A stretch of DNA of 64,000 bases from Bacteroidota bacterium (GCA_030679145.1 JAUXTU010000023.1:19238-83237); one strand, 5' to 3'; counted from the stretch's first letter, positions 27,836-37,133 are shown. Translations and numbers: made by a program. The notes: generated from the letters alone by a model not told the origin.

Positions 27836-28879
27836 TTATCTTTTTTGGAATACAAAAACAGGTTCACTTCTATAAGAATTCCCGTTGCTTCTTTGCAAAG
27901 GTCTGGAATTCATAACAAGTTGATATTTGTCTTTGAATTTAAAATACTTTAATGCAAAATCTTCTAAATCTCTCGTAAGTGAATATTTTTTTGAATCTGT
28001 AACATTTATTGCTAGATAACCATTTTTTTCTAACAGCCGGTAAGACTCCTTTACTACTTCTTCCAAAAAATATTTTCTCCAATCGTTATAGTTTTTATAT
28101 TTTAAGTAGCTTTGATTTTTGTGGTGGTCATATTTTTCTAAATCATAATAAGGTGGGCTGGTAAAAATTAAATTAAAGCTTTTAGAATCCATTTTTTTCA
28201 TTAGATCCTCTGCGCAATCATGGTGTAACTCTACGTTACCTTTACACAAATGCTTAATTTTAGAAAATAGAAGTTTTGACCCGACTATTTGTTTCTTTGA
28301 TGCGTCGATACCAACATAATATCGGTTTAAAGAAGTGGCACCCAGCATTCTCCCTCCAAAACCAGAACAAAAATCTAAAATACGATCATTCTCTCCAGAT
28401 AGGTTATAAATAATTGCTTTAGCGGCAGTTGGTCGAAAATTTGATACTCTCCCTCCAGAATAAATCCTTAATAAATTTCTAACATTATATGCACGCCAGC
28501 ATTGTCGATTTGGCCAAAAATTTATCGCTCGGAGTAGCAATTTTTTTAAAGTCTCCTCATTATTGAAATGTTCAAATGGTGATTCGGAATGTCCCTGAGA
28601 TTTTAAGTGCCACATTTGCGGATGAAATGAGTTTGCTAGATTTAATCCTACACTTGAAGAATGAATAATTTTGCTTTTCAAGGTGTTGCTACAATCTGTA
28701 TTTTCAATTCTTTTATATTCTAAAGAAATTTCTTTTTTGGTAAGTTTGGAATAAGGAAATCCTTTTGCTTGCCAATAACGCAAAGCTTTGTCAACTATAA
28801 GTTTCTGCTTAAGTTTGGTGACTTTATTAAGATCTCTTCCAAATATTTCTTCGATTTCAAATTTATTTATAGACCGCAT
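27836..28879 (-). CDS. Orphan DNA methyltransferase (TSPPY type)
   Basis: A 347-residue protein with an unrecognised helical N-terminal half (~1-160) and a Rossmann methyltransferase domain. The SAM-binding motif I is ILDFCSGFGGRML (~167-179), and the catalytic motif IV is FTSPPYYDLEKY (~239-250), of the N4-cytosine or N6-adenine DNA methyltransferase type. Motif I precedes motif IV. The first in-frame ATG is used; a TTG five codons upstream is less likely. No endonuclease lies beside it, so it is an orphan enzyme or works with the two convergent TPR-type genes in an unknown system. AT-rich. Confidence 0.75.
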   Translation of the reverse strand: MRSINKFEIEEIFGRDLNKVTKLKQKLIVDKALRYWQAKGFPYSKLTKKEISLEYKRIENTDCSNTLKSKIIHSSSVGLNLANSFHPQMWHLKSQGHSESPFEHFNNEETLKKLLLRAINFWPNRQCWRAYNVRNLLRIYSGGRVSNFRPTAAKAIIYNLSGENDRILDFCSGFGGRMLGATSLNRYYVGIDASKKQIVGSKLLFSKIKHLCKGNVELHHDCAEDLMKKMDSKSFNLIFTSPPYYDLEKYDHHKNQSYLKYKNYNDWRKYFLEEVVKESYRLLEKNGYLAINVTDSKKYSLTRDLEDFALKYFKFKDKYQLVMNSRPLQRSNGNSYRSEPVFVFQKR

Positions 28880-29024
28880 ATTTTTACGAAACAATAAAAA
28901 GTAGTTTGCACTCGAGTAATATTTCTTAACTAATTTAGAATAGCATACATCAATATTTCTGTATTTACTAATATTACTTAATTAAGAAATATAGTCGTAA
29001 AGTATATTGTGAAACAATTAGCAA

Positions 29025-30575
29025 TTAACAATTAAAATCATGCTGTAAATTTCTTCCTATCTCGCATTCATTACACCGTTCAACAACACAATACCGTTTA
29101 TACAATTGAATTAAACCTTGCTGCTGATATGCAAATTCGATTTTTAGTTTATCTTTTATCAATTGCTTATTCATCGTTCGGAGAATAGAATTGTCTTCAA
29201 GCAGTGGAAGTTCAACTGCAATATTCAAAGAATGTTCAAAAATATCCTCTTTGCCGAATACTTTTGAATACAAACAGACAAACGGAATGATCGTGTTGAC
29301 GATGATGTCATTTATACGTGATTCTCCAAGAATCGCGTGTTTTTTATGGGTTGCTTCAGTGAATGAATAGTGATACTTCCAGAATGGATGATCACCGGTA
29401 TTAAACAGTTTTACCAATTGCTCAATTTTTGACAGAGGCGAAGAGTATTTTCCGCTTACAATTGTAACGACCGATTTAAACAACGATTGGTACAGTAATT
29501 TTTGGAGAAACACACTTGCCGCCGCAATCCGTATCGTTGGGAAGTTTGACGGGCGAGTGGGAGAGAAAACCCATTCGAGATGATCAATCTGAGGAAGAGA
29601 AATTTTCTTAGGTAATTCCTTCCACGCAGAATGAAGAGTATGAATATAAACTTTTGAATCTTGATCGCTCGTTTCATTAATCGAAGGAAGTAATCTTGAT
29701 GCCATAAAGAGAATAGCTTCGATTTGTATTGCGGATAATTCATTAATAACGTGTTCGTCATGCCGAACTTGTTTCGACATCTTTTGCAATAACAGATGCT
29801 GACTTTCGTCAGCATGACGGAGACTCAGCAGTTGAATTAAGGAAATATTCTCTGCTAGTTTCTTCATTGGTTCGCGGTTGTTTGAATATCCTAATCCATC
29901 CATTACTTCTTCGTACAACAATTGTTCCCACGAGATTTTTTGTTTGAATAATTGCTTATCGATGTTCGCATCGGGAATTGGAATATCGTCAACTACTTCG
30001 TTATACGGCGGGTGAGGTTCGCCGATGATACGCTGCTGCGTAATAATGATATCACACAATCGTTCGTGCAGCCGAAGAACTTTCTCTTGTAGCCGTTCTC
30101 GATAGAGCGTTCGTATCCAATCTTTTAATAAACCTGATTCGATGGAGTCATTAACTGCAGCACATTTGATAGCATCCTTTTTTGATGAGAATTCTTCCCG
30201 AGATAATTGATCGGAAAGATGATTTACAGATTGAAAAAGAAACGGTTCCAAAATCAATGTTGGAATATTTCGACCACTGTGAGATTGTGTCCCTTCTGCA
30301 TTTCCTTGCAGCACAACATGGAGAATAACCGAGTTGTAGTTCGGATCGGTGTGATGCTTATGCGCTTTCCAATCGTCAAATGTTCGGTGGAATTCAATAT
30401 CGCCGGAAAATGTTGTTCCGTCTATTATGACTGTCGCATTGCGAAAATCCGGCCCGCTGCCACGCTGAAGAACTCCTGCATTCAAAATACGAACGGCTCG
30501 TCCATCGGTAGTGACGAGCCGTGTTGAATCAAAGAGTTGTTTGGACCAAATATGTCGAAGAAGGTCTTCGTGCAT
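29025..30575 (-). CDS. DUF2851 family protein with repeat-derived insertion
   Basis: A 516-residue protein of the DUF2851 family, unknown function. The N-terminal portion (HEDLLRHIWSKQLFD, then GRAVRILNAGVLQRGSGPDF and IDGTTFSGDIEFHR) is typical, and the end carries CNECEIGRNLQHDF with a cysteine cluster. Residues ~253-273 are the in-frame translation of a palindromic repeat (SLRHADESQHLLLQKMSKQ and following). They sit between two helical segments, so the gene is longer than most relatives, as I recall them. It lies 27 nt after pyrF on the same strand. Confidence 0.8.
   Translation of the reverse strand: MHEDLLRHIWSKQLFDSTRLVTTDGRAVRILNAGVLQRGSGPDFRNATVIIDGTTFSGDIEFHRTFDDWKAHKHHTDPNYNSVILHVVLQGNAEGTQSHSGRNIPTLILEPFLFQSVNHLSDQLSREEFSSKKDAIKCAAVNDSIESGLLKDWIRTLYRERLQEKVLRLHERLCDIIITQQRIIGEPHPPYNEVVDDIPIPDANIDKQLFKQKISWEQLLYEEVMDGLGYSNNREPMKKLAENISLIQLLSLRHADESQHLLLQKMSKQVRHDEHVINELSAIQIEAILFMASRLLPSINETSDQDSKVYIHTLHSAWKELPKKISLPQIDHLEWVFSPTRPSNFPTIRIAAASVFLQKLLYQSLFKSVVTIVSGKYSSPLSKIEQLVKLFNTGDHPFWKYHYSFTEATHKKHAILGESRINDIIVNTIIPFVCLYSKVFGKEDIFEHSLNIAVELPLLEDNSILRTMNKQLIKDKLKIEFAYQQQGLIQLYKRYCVVERCNECEIGRNLQHDFNC
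29757..29818. repeat. Palindromic repeat element, type 1, inside the DUF2851 gene
   Basis: A 62-bp copy starting GTCATGCCGAACTTG and ending CGTCAGCATGAC, closely matching the intergenic copy at 25384-25447. The reading frame stays open through it, adding about 21 codons. Both arms are palindromic. Confidence 0.8.
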
Positions 30576-30602
30576 AAGTTGTACGCTATGTATTCTATGT
30601 GG

Positions 30603-31421
30603 TTAAAAGAATTTATCTCTGAAAAAATTGATCTCGTTATTCAGTTTTAATGCCTCGCTTCGCGCTGCATCGGCAAAATCTTTCCCATTAGAAGCGTACA
30701 AAATACTTCGGCTGGCATTGATGAGAACGCCTAATCCGTCATCAGTGCAGCCGTATTTAATCACATTTTCAACACTTCCTCCTTGAGTTCCAACCCCGGG
30801 AACGAGGAAAGGAACTTCCGGCGCAAGTTTTCGTACGGATTGAATATCTGTTGATTTTGTAGCACCGACAACAAATCCCAGATTCCTATTTGTGTTCCAT
30901 TGCTGTGATATTGTGACCACTTCTTCAAACAATCGTTTGTTTCCTATTTTCTTGTATTGAAAATCGAAGGCTCCTTGATTTGATGTCAGTGCGAGAAGGA
31001 AGACACCTTTATTTTTATGTTCAAGAAAAGGAAGAACAGAATCTTTTCCCATATACGGTGCAACGGTGATGGAATCAAACTTCATTTTATTAAGAATTGC
31101 ATCAGCGTAATACGATGAAGAATTACCGATGTCGCCACGTTTTGCATCAGCAATTGAAATGGAAGAAGAGGGGAGCAATGCGCGAGTTTTTTCGATGATC
31201 GTCCAGCCATCTTTTCTCATTGTTTCGTAGAAGGCAAAGTTGATCTTGTACGCGCATACAAAATCTTTGGTCGCTTCAATGATCTGTTTGTTGAATTCCA
31301 ATACACCGTTCTTTCTTGATCGAAGGTGTGCAGGAATCTTCTTTGGATCGGTATCGAGTCCGACACAGAGAAGAGAGTTATTTTTTTTCTGAATAACAGT
31401 AAGAGCTTTTACAAAGTTCAT
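30603..31421 (-). CDS. pyrF: Orotidine 5'-phosphate decarboxylase
   Basis: A 272-residue cytoplasmic enzyme that makes UMP from OMP, the last step of pyrimidine synthesis. The catalytic D-K-D array is DAKRGD (Asp92, Lys94, Asp97), preceded by CVGLDTDPKKIP at the N-terminus; VPFLVPGVGTQGG and INASRSILYA follow. The length and the DAKRGDIGNSS motif match the longer 'type 2' PyrF. It lies between the S9 peptidase and DUF2851 genes on the same strand, with a hairpin before it. Confidence 0.96.
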   Translation of the reverse strand: MNFVKALTVIQKKNNSLLCVGLDTDPKKIPAHLRSRKNGVLEFNKQIIEATKDFVCAYKINFAFYETMRKDGWTIIEKTRALLPSSSISIADAKRGDIGNSSSYYADAILNKMKFDSITVAPYMGKDSVLPFLEHKNKGVFLLALTSNQGAFDFQYKKIGNKRLFEEVVTISQQWNTNRNLGFVVGATKSTDIQSVRKLAPEVPFLVPGVGTQGGSVENVIKYGCTDDGLGVLINASRSILYASNGKDFADAARSEALKLNNEINFFRDKFF

Positions 31422-31440
31422 TTTTTAATTATGAAATATG

Positions 31441-31489
31441 AATTATGAAGGATGAACATTTCATAACTCATACCTCATCCTTCATAATT
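31441..31489. terminator. 15-bp perfect inverted repeat between the S9 peptidase and pyrF genes
   Basis: AATTATGAAGGATGA and TCATCCTTCATAATT are perfect complements around a 19-nt loop. Its right end overlaps the stop codon of the S9 gene, and it begins 19 nt before pyrF. It may be a terminator or processing site between the two genes; the T-run is weak on the minus strand. Confidence 0.6.
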
Positions 31490-33542
31490 ATTTTTTTAAA
31501 TAGTCAGCAAGCCAATCAAAGATCGTGTTATGCCACATTTCAGAATTCTGTGGTTTCAACACCCAATGTCCCTCATCAGGGAAGTAAAGCATTTTTGAAG
31601 GAATGCCTTTGCGTTGCAATGTTGTGAAAAGTGCAAATCCTTCACCGACCGGAACACGAAAATCGAGTTCACTGTGAATGATGAGCGTCGGTGTTTTAAA
31701 ATTCTGTGCATATTTGTGCGGCGAGAATTTGTCAAAGTCCGGTGTTTCCCACGGAATACCATGTTCCCATTCATCAAACCATGTCTCTTCAGTGACACCG
31801 TACATAGTATAAAGATTATACACACCGTCATGATTGATCAATGTCTTGAACTTATCTGAATGTCCGTTGATCCAGTTCATCATGTAGCCACCATAACTTG
31901 CGCCGGCTGCCGCCATTTTTGTAACATCCACGTAAGGCTGTTTTTCCATATAAGCAACGCCGTTCATGACATCAGTATAAACTTTTCCACCCCAATCGCG
32001 CGAGATTTCATCGGTGAATTGCTGACCAAATCCTGTCGATCCGCGAGGATTGGGAAGCGCAACAACATATCCTTGGGCAGCCCATAATTGTTGATTCCAA
32101 CGATACGACCAAGAATTACCGAACGCACCCTGCGGTCCGCCGTGAACCCAATAGACAAGCGGATATTTTTTTGTTCCGTCGAAGAACTGCGGTTTAACAA
32201 TCCACATTTGCACTTTTGTTCCATTTGCACCGTCGAACCAAACATATTCCGGTTCTGAGAACTCTACGTGGGAGAAGAGATCGTCATTTACATGTGTCAA
32301 TTGTTTCGCATTCGTCCCATTGCTGTTTGCGGCCCAGATCTCTACTGGCCGTGACATTGTTTGGTGTGAGAAGACGATCGTTTTTCCGTCAGCGGAAATA
32401 TTCACATCGCTGTTATTTGCGTTGTCATAGACCTTTTTCACCATTCCATCAATACCGATTGACCAAAGTGGTGTGTTTGCTTTTTCTTCAGCATTGGTAT
32501 AGAGAGTTTTATTGTCATTTGCCCACGTGAACGCTTCAACATTGGTATCGAATTTAGGAGTAAGATTTTTTGTTGTTCCAGTAGCGCGGTCATACAGCAT
32601 TAACTGCCATCGGTCCGCTTCAAATCCAGCGCGGGATTGAGCGCGATATGCGATGTATTTGCCGTTAGGAGAATATTGAGGATAGACATCTGCCGCGAGA
32701 TTTGTGGTAACTTGTTTTCGTTCGCCCGTTTCAAGATTCACTGTAAGAATATCATGATTGGTGCTCCATGATTCTTCGCGAACGGGAACTGGCGTTGCAG
32801 TGATCGCTATTTCTTTTCCGTCGGGAGAGAACGAGAAATCATCTCCGGTGGAGAATGTTGATGACGGCGGCGTTGCATCGCGGTCGCCCGGCGTAACATT
32901 ACGCGGGTTTGTTCCATCAGCATTCATAACAAACACATGCTGACGTTTGTCGTCCACCCAAGTATCCCAATGACGATACAATAATTTTGTTAAAACGCGG
33001 GCTTTCATTTTGTTATTGTCGTGCGATTCTTGTTTTTCCTTATTCAAACGATTTGCTTCTTCGTACGGTTTATCGGAAAATTCCGGAAAGACTGATGAGA
33101 CAAATCCGATTTTTTTTCCATCCGGCGACCAGATCGCATTACTTGCTTCGGTATTAACGTTCGTCACCTGTTTGGACTCTCCCGTCGCAACGTTGATCAG
33201 AAAGATCTGCATCGATCCGTTGCGGTTGGATTCGAATGCAATCCATTTTCCATCGGGTGACCAGCGGGGATGACGGTCTATTTTTGGAGAATTGGTCAAT
33301 TGTTTCGCAGTACCTCCAACAGAAGGAATAAGCCAAATATCAGTATTGATTTTGTTCGCATCTTTTTCCACAACACCGATAACGTACGCAGCTGTTTTTC
33401 CATCAGGTGAAAGCTGGGGATCACTGACGCGTTGAATGGTGAACATATCTTCCAATTGAAGGGAGCGTTTAGTTTGTGACAGCGCAACGGTAAAGGTTAA
33501 AAGTAAAAAGATAAAAGGTAAAAACTGTTTTCCGGGTTTCAT
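31488..33542 (-). CDS. Exported S9 prolyl-oligopeptidase family peptidase
   Basis: A 684-residue serine peptidase. A signal peptide (~1-22, ending TVALSQ) is followed by a beta-propeller of WD40-like/TolB-like repeats (SPDGKTAAYVI, SPDGKWIAFES, SPDGKKIGFVS and others), then an alpha/beta-hydrolase domain. The nucleophile lies in GASYGGYMM (~551), and the histidine in PDEGHWVL near residue 659. The arrangement matches DPP4/acylaminoacyl-peptidase-type enzymes that cleave oligopeptides. The start was chosen at the ATG with AAGGAAG upstream; the longer frame upstream is not signal-like. Confidence 0.93.
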   Translation of the reverse strand: MKPGKQFLPFIFLLLTFTVALSQTKRSLQLEDMFTIQRVSDPQLSPDGKTAAYVIGVVEKDANKINTDIWLIPSVGGTAKQLTNSPKIDRHPRWSPDGKWIAFESNRNGSMQIFLINVATGESKQVTNVNTEASNAIWSPDGKKIGFVSSVFPEFSDKPYEEANRLNKEKQESHDNNKMKARVLTKLLYRHWDTWVDDKRQHVFVMNADGTNPRNVTPGDRDATPPSSTFSTGDDFSFSPDGKEIAITATPVPVREESWSTNHDILTVNLETGERKQVTTNLAADVYPQYSPNGKYIAYRAQSRAGFEADRWQLMLYDRATGTTKNLTPKFDTNVEAFTWANDNKTLYTNAEEKANTPLWSIGIDGMVKKVYDNANNSDVNISADGKTIVFSHQTMSRPVEIWAANSNGTNAKQLTHVNDDLFSHVEFSEPEYVWFDGANGTKVQMWIVKPQFFDGTKKYPLVYWVHGGPQGAFGNSWSYRWNQQLWAAQGYVVALPNPRGSTGFGQQFTDEISRDWGGKVYTDVMNGVAYMEKQPYVDVTKMAAAGASYGGYMMNWINGHSDKFKTLINHDGVYNLYTMYGVTEETWFDEWEHGIPWETPDFDKFSPHKYAQNFKTPTLIIHSELDFRVPVGEGFALFTTLQRKGIPSKMLYFPDEGHWVLKPQNSEMWHNTIFDWLADYLKK

Positions 33543-33786
33543 AAAAACTTCCTTATGATTGGATATGGTAAGAAACTTTGTGTATGTTGCGAAGCAATCT
33601 TGTATGGAAAAGTAACTCAAAAATAAATGAGAGGCAATTGAAGTTTGTTTTGCATCTATGTGATCATTTCGTTATCCTTGGAAAGAATCTTATCCAAGTA
33701 TTGCTGTTGAACTATCAAGAGGGAGAACAAAACTATCTGGTTGTTGGAAATGACGTTTTTACAAATACCATAAGAAAGGATGCGTT

Positions 33787-34611
33787 ATGGAAAACATATT
33801 TGATGAAACCAACGACAAGATCCAACGAGCATTGAACGAAGCAAAGAAAAAAGAAATAAAAGAAAAATTTGACGCATCATTTGTTAAAACAGACAATACC
33901 CTTCCTCCAGACATTGAATCTCAATGGCTCAACTACATAGAAGAATTCGAATTACAATTTGAAAATGCAAAACGAATATCCGTCCGAACGTTTGTTGGTA
34001 ATCCATCATTTCCACCGCTCTCCGAAATTCCAGAACATCGTCTCCATCAAGAACTTTTAAACGTACTTCGTTATCTTTCAGTTCACAATGTGAATGTTGA
34101 TTTTATATGTGAGGTTCCAGATACAGAAGCATATCGCTTTGTCACAGAGGAATTGTTGGATCTTGAAACGGATGATATTCATATCGAAGGAATGTCCACT
34201 AATTTTATTTATGAAGAATTTCATCCTAATCCTGAACTCGATGCAAAACAAATTGCTGAGCAGTTTTTGGCGCAATTTTTTGACCGAGAGTTGGACTATG
34301 CATTGAATAATTTTGCCGAAGATGAAATGCACGATTCCGCTGGAAAGCGTACCGGTAAAGAAGAAATGCGTAAACGAATTGAACAATTTTATTTAAAATT
34401 CGCGGTATTTCCTTATTCAAAACACGAAGTGTTGGATTGTACCATTGCAGACAATTACGCTGTTGTTCGGCTTAATAGTGAGTGGAATGGAATTCAAGCG
34501 GAGACATTTGAGCAACAATCATTCTCGGGAATCTCTACAATAAAAATGAAAAAAAGACCTTATGGCGGCTGCGATGTTATTCAGACAAATATTGTAGGTG
34601 TGGAATTATAA
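33787..34611 (+). CDS. Conserved hypothetical protein, possible NTF2-like C-terminus
   Basis: A 274-residue cytoplasmic protein, not assigned. The N-terminal half has WLNYIEEFELQFENAKRISV and the strongly acidic FVTEELLDLETDDIHIEG, and ends NFIYEEFHPN. The C-terminal ~115 residues (IAEQFLAQFFDRELDYALNN, then GKEEMRKRIEQFY) have the helix and strand order of a SnoaL/NTF2-like fold. I recall similar proteins in Bacteroidota-like genomes with no known role. It converges with the dCTP deaminase gene, 6 nt apart. The ~240 nt before it hold a short CTTGGA/TCCAAG hairpin and no other supportable gene. Confidence 0.65.
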   Translation: MENIFDETNDKIQRALNEAKKKEIKEKFDASFVKTDNTLPPDIESQWLNYIEEFELQFENAKRISVRTFVGNPSFPPLSEIPEHRLHQELLNVLRYLSVHNVNVDFICEVPDTEAYRFVTEELLDLETDDIHIEGMSTNFIYEEFHPNPELDAKQIAEQFLAQFFDRELDYALNNFAEDEMHDSAGKRTGKEEMRKRIEQFYLKFAVFPYSKHEVLDCTIADNYAVVRLNSEWNGIQAETFEQQSFSGISTIKMKKRPYGGCDVIQTNIVGVEL

Positions 34612-34617
34612 AGCGTT

Positions 34618-35157
34618 TTATTTTTTAAAATTCTTCCACATCATTGATTCTACAGGTTTGATCGTTCGCTGATTGTATTTGGCATTCTTCTTTTTATTAT
34701 AGAGCGTTTCAACTTCTCCCTCCACAACAAAATAGATCAATTGACCGATCGGCATTCCGGCATAGACTCTTACCGGTTGACGAACAGAAATCTCCAATGT
34801 CCACGTATTACAGAAGCCGACATCCCCTTTTCCGGCAGTGGCATGAATATCAATCCCTAATCTTCCAATGGAGCTTTTCCCTTCAAGGAAAGGGACATGA
34901 GCATGTGATTCGGTGTATTCTTCCGTTACTCCCAGATATAATTTACTCGGAACAAGGATCAATCCCTCTTTCGGAATCTCAAAATGACGCACCTTGTTAT
35001 GAACTTTAGCATCAAGAATTTCATCTTCATACAATGCAAGATCTTTGCCGAGATGAACATCGTAGCTGTTGGACCCAAGGAATTTTCTGTCGAACGGTGT
35101 GATGACGATGTTTCCTAACTTCATTTCTTCGAGGATCTTTTTATCGGAGAGAATCAT
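34618..35157 (-). CDS. dcd: dCTP deaminase
   Basis: A 179-residue cytoplasmic trimer subunit that deaminates dCTP to dUTP (or directly to dUMP in bifunctional forms). The conserved GKSSIGRLGIDIHATAG and DVGFCNTWTLEISV carry the active-site loop and the catalytic glutamate; LGSNSYDVHLGKDLALY and GMPIGQLIYF are typical flanks. The start at MILSDKKILEEM is standard for the family, so the upstream in-frame residues are not used. Whether it is bifunctional cannot be told from the motifs. Confidence 0.94.
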   Translation of the reverse strand: MILSDKKILEEMKLGNIVITPFDRKFLGSNSYDVHLGKDLALYEDEILDAKVHNKVRHFEIPKEGLILVPSKLYLGVTEEYTESHAHVPFLEGKSSIGRLGIDIHATAGKGDVGFCNTWTLEISVRQPVRVYAGMPIGQLIYFVVEGEVETLYNKKKNAKYNQRTIKPVESMMWKNFKK

Positions 35158-35293
35158 AAGAACAATTAATAATTGATAATGGAATAAGTGTGAAGAAATA
35201 TACAAAAAATGAAAGAAGAATAAAGAATTTTTTGGAGTCGCAGTTATTCAATTTATAATAAGACAAAACACTCCTCTATGTGATCTTCATTCC

Positions 35294-35323
35294 TTGACAT
35301 CGCAACAAAAATGAAATACCTTG
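35294..35323 (+). promoter_or_regulatory. Promoter of the T9SS cargo gene leader
   Basis: TTGAC is followed, 20 nt after TTG, by TACCTTGA, close to TAnnTTTG. It strongly resembles the promoter at 37596-37626 and precedes the same kind of leader. Confidence 0.5.
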
Positions 35324-35338
35324 AAGTAGATAAAATCA

Positions 35339-35441
35339 GAGCAGTCCCACACAGCCGGACTCTCTCTAACAATCCTCTCGAACAATATTCTTTTCTCCCG
35401 AGCTTTGTTAGCTCTCAGTCTTATGTTTGTCGTTTTAGCTC
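35339..35441 (+). ncRNA. Candidate structured leader RNA, copy 1
   Basis: The leader holds GAGCAG, then GACTCTCTCTAACA, an AATATT-containing loop and TTGTTAGCTCTC, and ends near AGCTC. CTAACAA and TTGTTAG pair, as do the outer GAGC and GCTC. The same block occurs in the leader at 37637-37718. The ~360-nt gap before the T9SS gene holds this element and its promoter only. Not matched to a known riboswitch. Confidence 0.45.
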
Positions 35442-35520
35442 ATCTAACGAGTAAAAAGCGTACATGTGTTATCCACGACAGACCTGACATAATTTTTCAT
35501 CATTAATTTTGGGGGAATCT

Positions 35521-37053
35521 ATGAAAAAATATCTACTATTTATTCTTCTTGTTCTTTTTCCTGTCGTTATGGTTGCACAATTTGCAGTTGTCTCGACGCT
35601 GCCGGCAAACAATGCAAAGAATGTGGCATTAACAACAACAGTAAGTGTTACGTTCAATGAGGCTTTGGATACGAATGCAATAAATCAAAACCAAGAAGAC
35701 ACTTGGTTCACCAATATTGATAGTGTTATATCTGAAGGATATAGTGTTGATCTAAAAACAGCCACGGTAAATGTGGTGTTGAAACCGAACCAATCGTACT
35801 TTCTTGGGTTCATATTCATGAAAGCAAAATCAGGAGCGGTTATTACAACTCCGTATGTCTTTTATTTTACGACCGGTGCCGATTTTGCACCATATACAGT
35901 GAGCGGGACGGTTCTATCCGGCTCGACCGGGGTATTACCGGAGGGATCAGCCGTTATTCTGACTACAGTGAACATTATGAACGACGAAGGAAAAGATGGA
36001 CCACCGCCGTTTGCAGCATGGGCTAATGTCAATAGTAACGGGACATATACGATTCCTAATGTGAGCAATGGTAAATATTGGCCGCTTGCGGTAAAAGATG
36101 TAAATCATGACGGTAGGATCAACCCGGATAACGGCGAGGATGTGATTGCGTTTGGAGATTCGATTATCGTCAACAATGCTTCCATCACCAATCTCAATCT
36201 TACCTTTACTAAATTTACTCCAAAAACATTTCAGGAGGTAACAACCATTGCTGATAGTTTGTCGAAGAACCTTCCGGCAGATAAAGTACTGCGCAGAATT
36301 TCCGGATGGAATGTAGATACGTTAGGAAGGTCGCAATCATGGGAGTTTGCGTATACACACAATAATAATACAATGGGGAAAGGAATTCGTGTCAGTACGG
36401 GAGGTTCTAATACCTATACGCTGGACCAAGGATATATTGATTGGATCAAAATGTTAAATCCAATCACCAATTATCTGTCCGCAGCTTCCAGTGCAACAGT
36501 AATTGCCAATGTTGAAAAAGCAGGCGGAAAAGCGTTCCGATTGCTGCCGCATCCGGATTCATTAGAGTTTCGCATTGAGCTTTCCATCGCTGATCAAAAA
36601 TATGGTTGGTTCGGACCGTTTGGATTCGACACCAGTAAAATTTATTGGGCCGTAGCATACACACACGTGTATCAAGCAACACAAGATTCATCCTATTGGG
36701 TGGATGGAAAATATTTCTTGTGTGATTTTGCCACCGGTGCAGTAATCCTGACGCAACCTACGAGAGTGAAGGAAGAAACACCAATTCCGGAACGATTCTC
36801 ATTACTACAAAACTATCCAAACCCGTTCAATCCAACAACGAATATCAGATTCACTATTCCGGTATCAAATGGTACGTCGTTGAAAATCTACGATCTGCTC
36901 GGAAAAGAAGTAGCAGTACTGGTGAACGAGAAAAGAGATGCGGGTGAATATACTATTCCATTCAACGCGGCGCATTTGCCGAGCGGCATTTATTTCTATC
37001 AACTGCGATCGGGAAAATTTGTTGAAACGAAGAAGATGATCCTCCTTCGCTAA
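35521..37053 (+). CDS. T9SS-secreted protein with Big_5-like N-terminal domain
   Basis: A 510-residue exported protein. A signal peptide (~1-19, ending VVMVAQ) is followed by a Big_5/Ig-like domain (~20-120: STLPANNAKNVALTTTVSV, TFNEALDT) and a carboxypeptidase-regulatory-like domain (~125-240). A middle region of unknown fold precedes the C-terminal T9SS type A sorting domain, NYPNPFNPTTNIRF to KKMILLR. The sorting tail directs transport through the type IX (Por) system to the cell surface. The ATG follows GGGGGA, and an in-frame start 12 nt upstream lacks support. It has its own promoter and a structured leader. Confidence 0.9.
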   Translation: MKKYLLFILLVLFPVVMVAQFAVVSTLPANNAKNVALTTTVSVTFNEALDTNAINQNQEDTWFTNIDSVISEGYSVDLKTATVNVVLKPNQSYFLGFIFMKAKSGAVITTPYVFYFTTGADFAPYTVSGTVLSGSTGVLPEGSAVILTTVNIMNDEGKDGPPPFAAWANVNSNGTYTIPNVSNGKYWPLAVKDVNHDGRINPDNGEDVIAFGDSIIVNNASITNLNLTFTKFTPKTFQEVTTIADSLSKNLPADKVLRRISGWNVDTLGRSQSWEFAYTHNNNTMGKGIRVSTGGSNTYTLDQGYIDWIKMLNPITNYLSAASSATVIANVEKAGGKAFRLLPHPDSLEFRIELSIADQKYGWFGPFGFDTSKIYWAVAYTHVYQATQDSSYWVDGKYFLCDFATGAVILTQPTRVKEETPIPERFSLLQNYPNPFNPTTNIRFTIPVSNGTSLKIYDLLGKEVAVLVNEKRDAGEYTIPFNAAHLPSGIYFYQLRSGKFVETKKMILLR

Positions 37054-37110
37054 CGCTACGGCGGATAAATATTGATGAAGTAATGAAATTAACGCTGTAC
37101 AATATCTATC

Positions 37111-37133
37111 AAAGCCGCTTACACAGCGGCTTT
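37111..37133. terminator. Terminator between convergent genes
   Basis: AAAGCCGCT and AGCGGCTTT pair perfectly across 5 nt. The stop codon of the minus-strand neighbour overlaps the stem. Confidence 0.7.

Noticed and set aside
33578..33835. An 85-codon frame before the hypothetical gene at 33787
   Set aside because: No ribosome-binding site, no recognisable family, and it overlaps the start of the supported gene in another frame.
35339..35441. A known riboswitch (c-di-GMP, SAM, TPP, FMN) in the T9SS leader
   Set aside because: None of the conserved core motifs of these classes is present on either strand.
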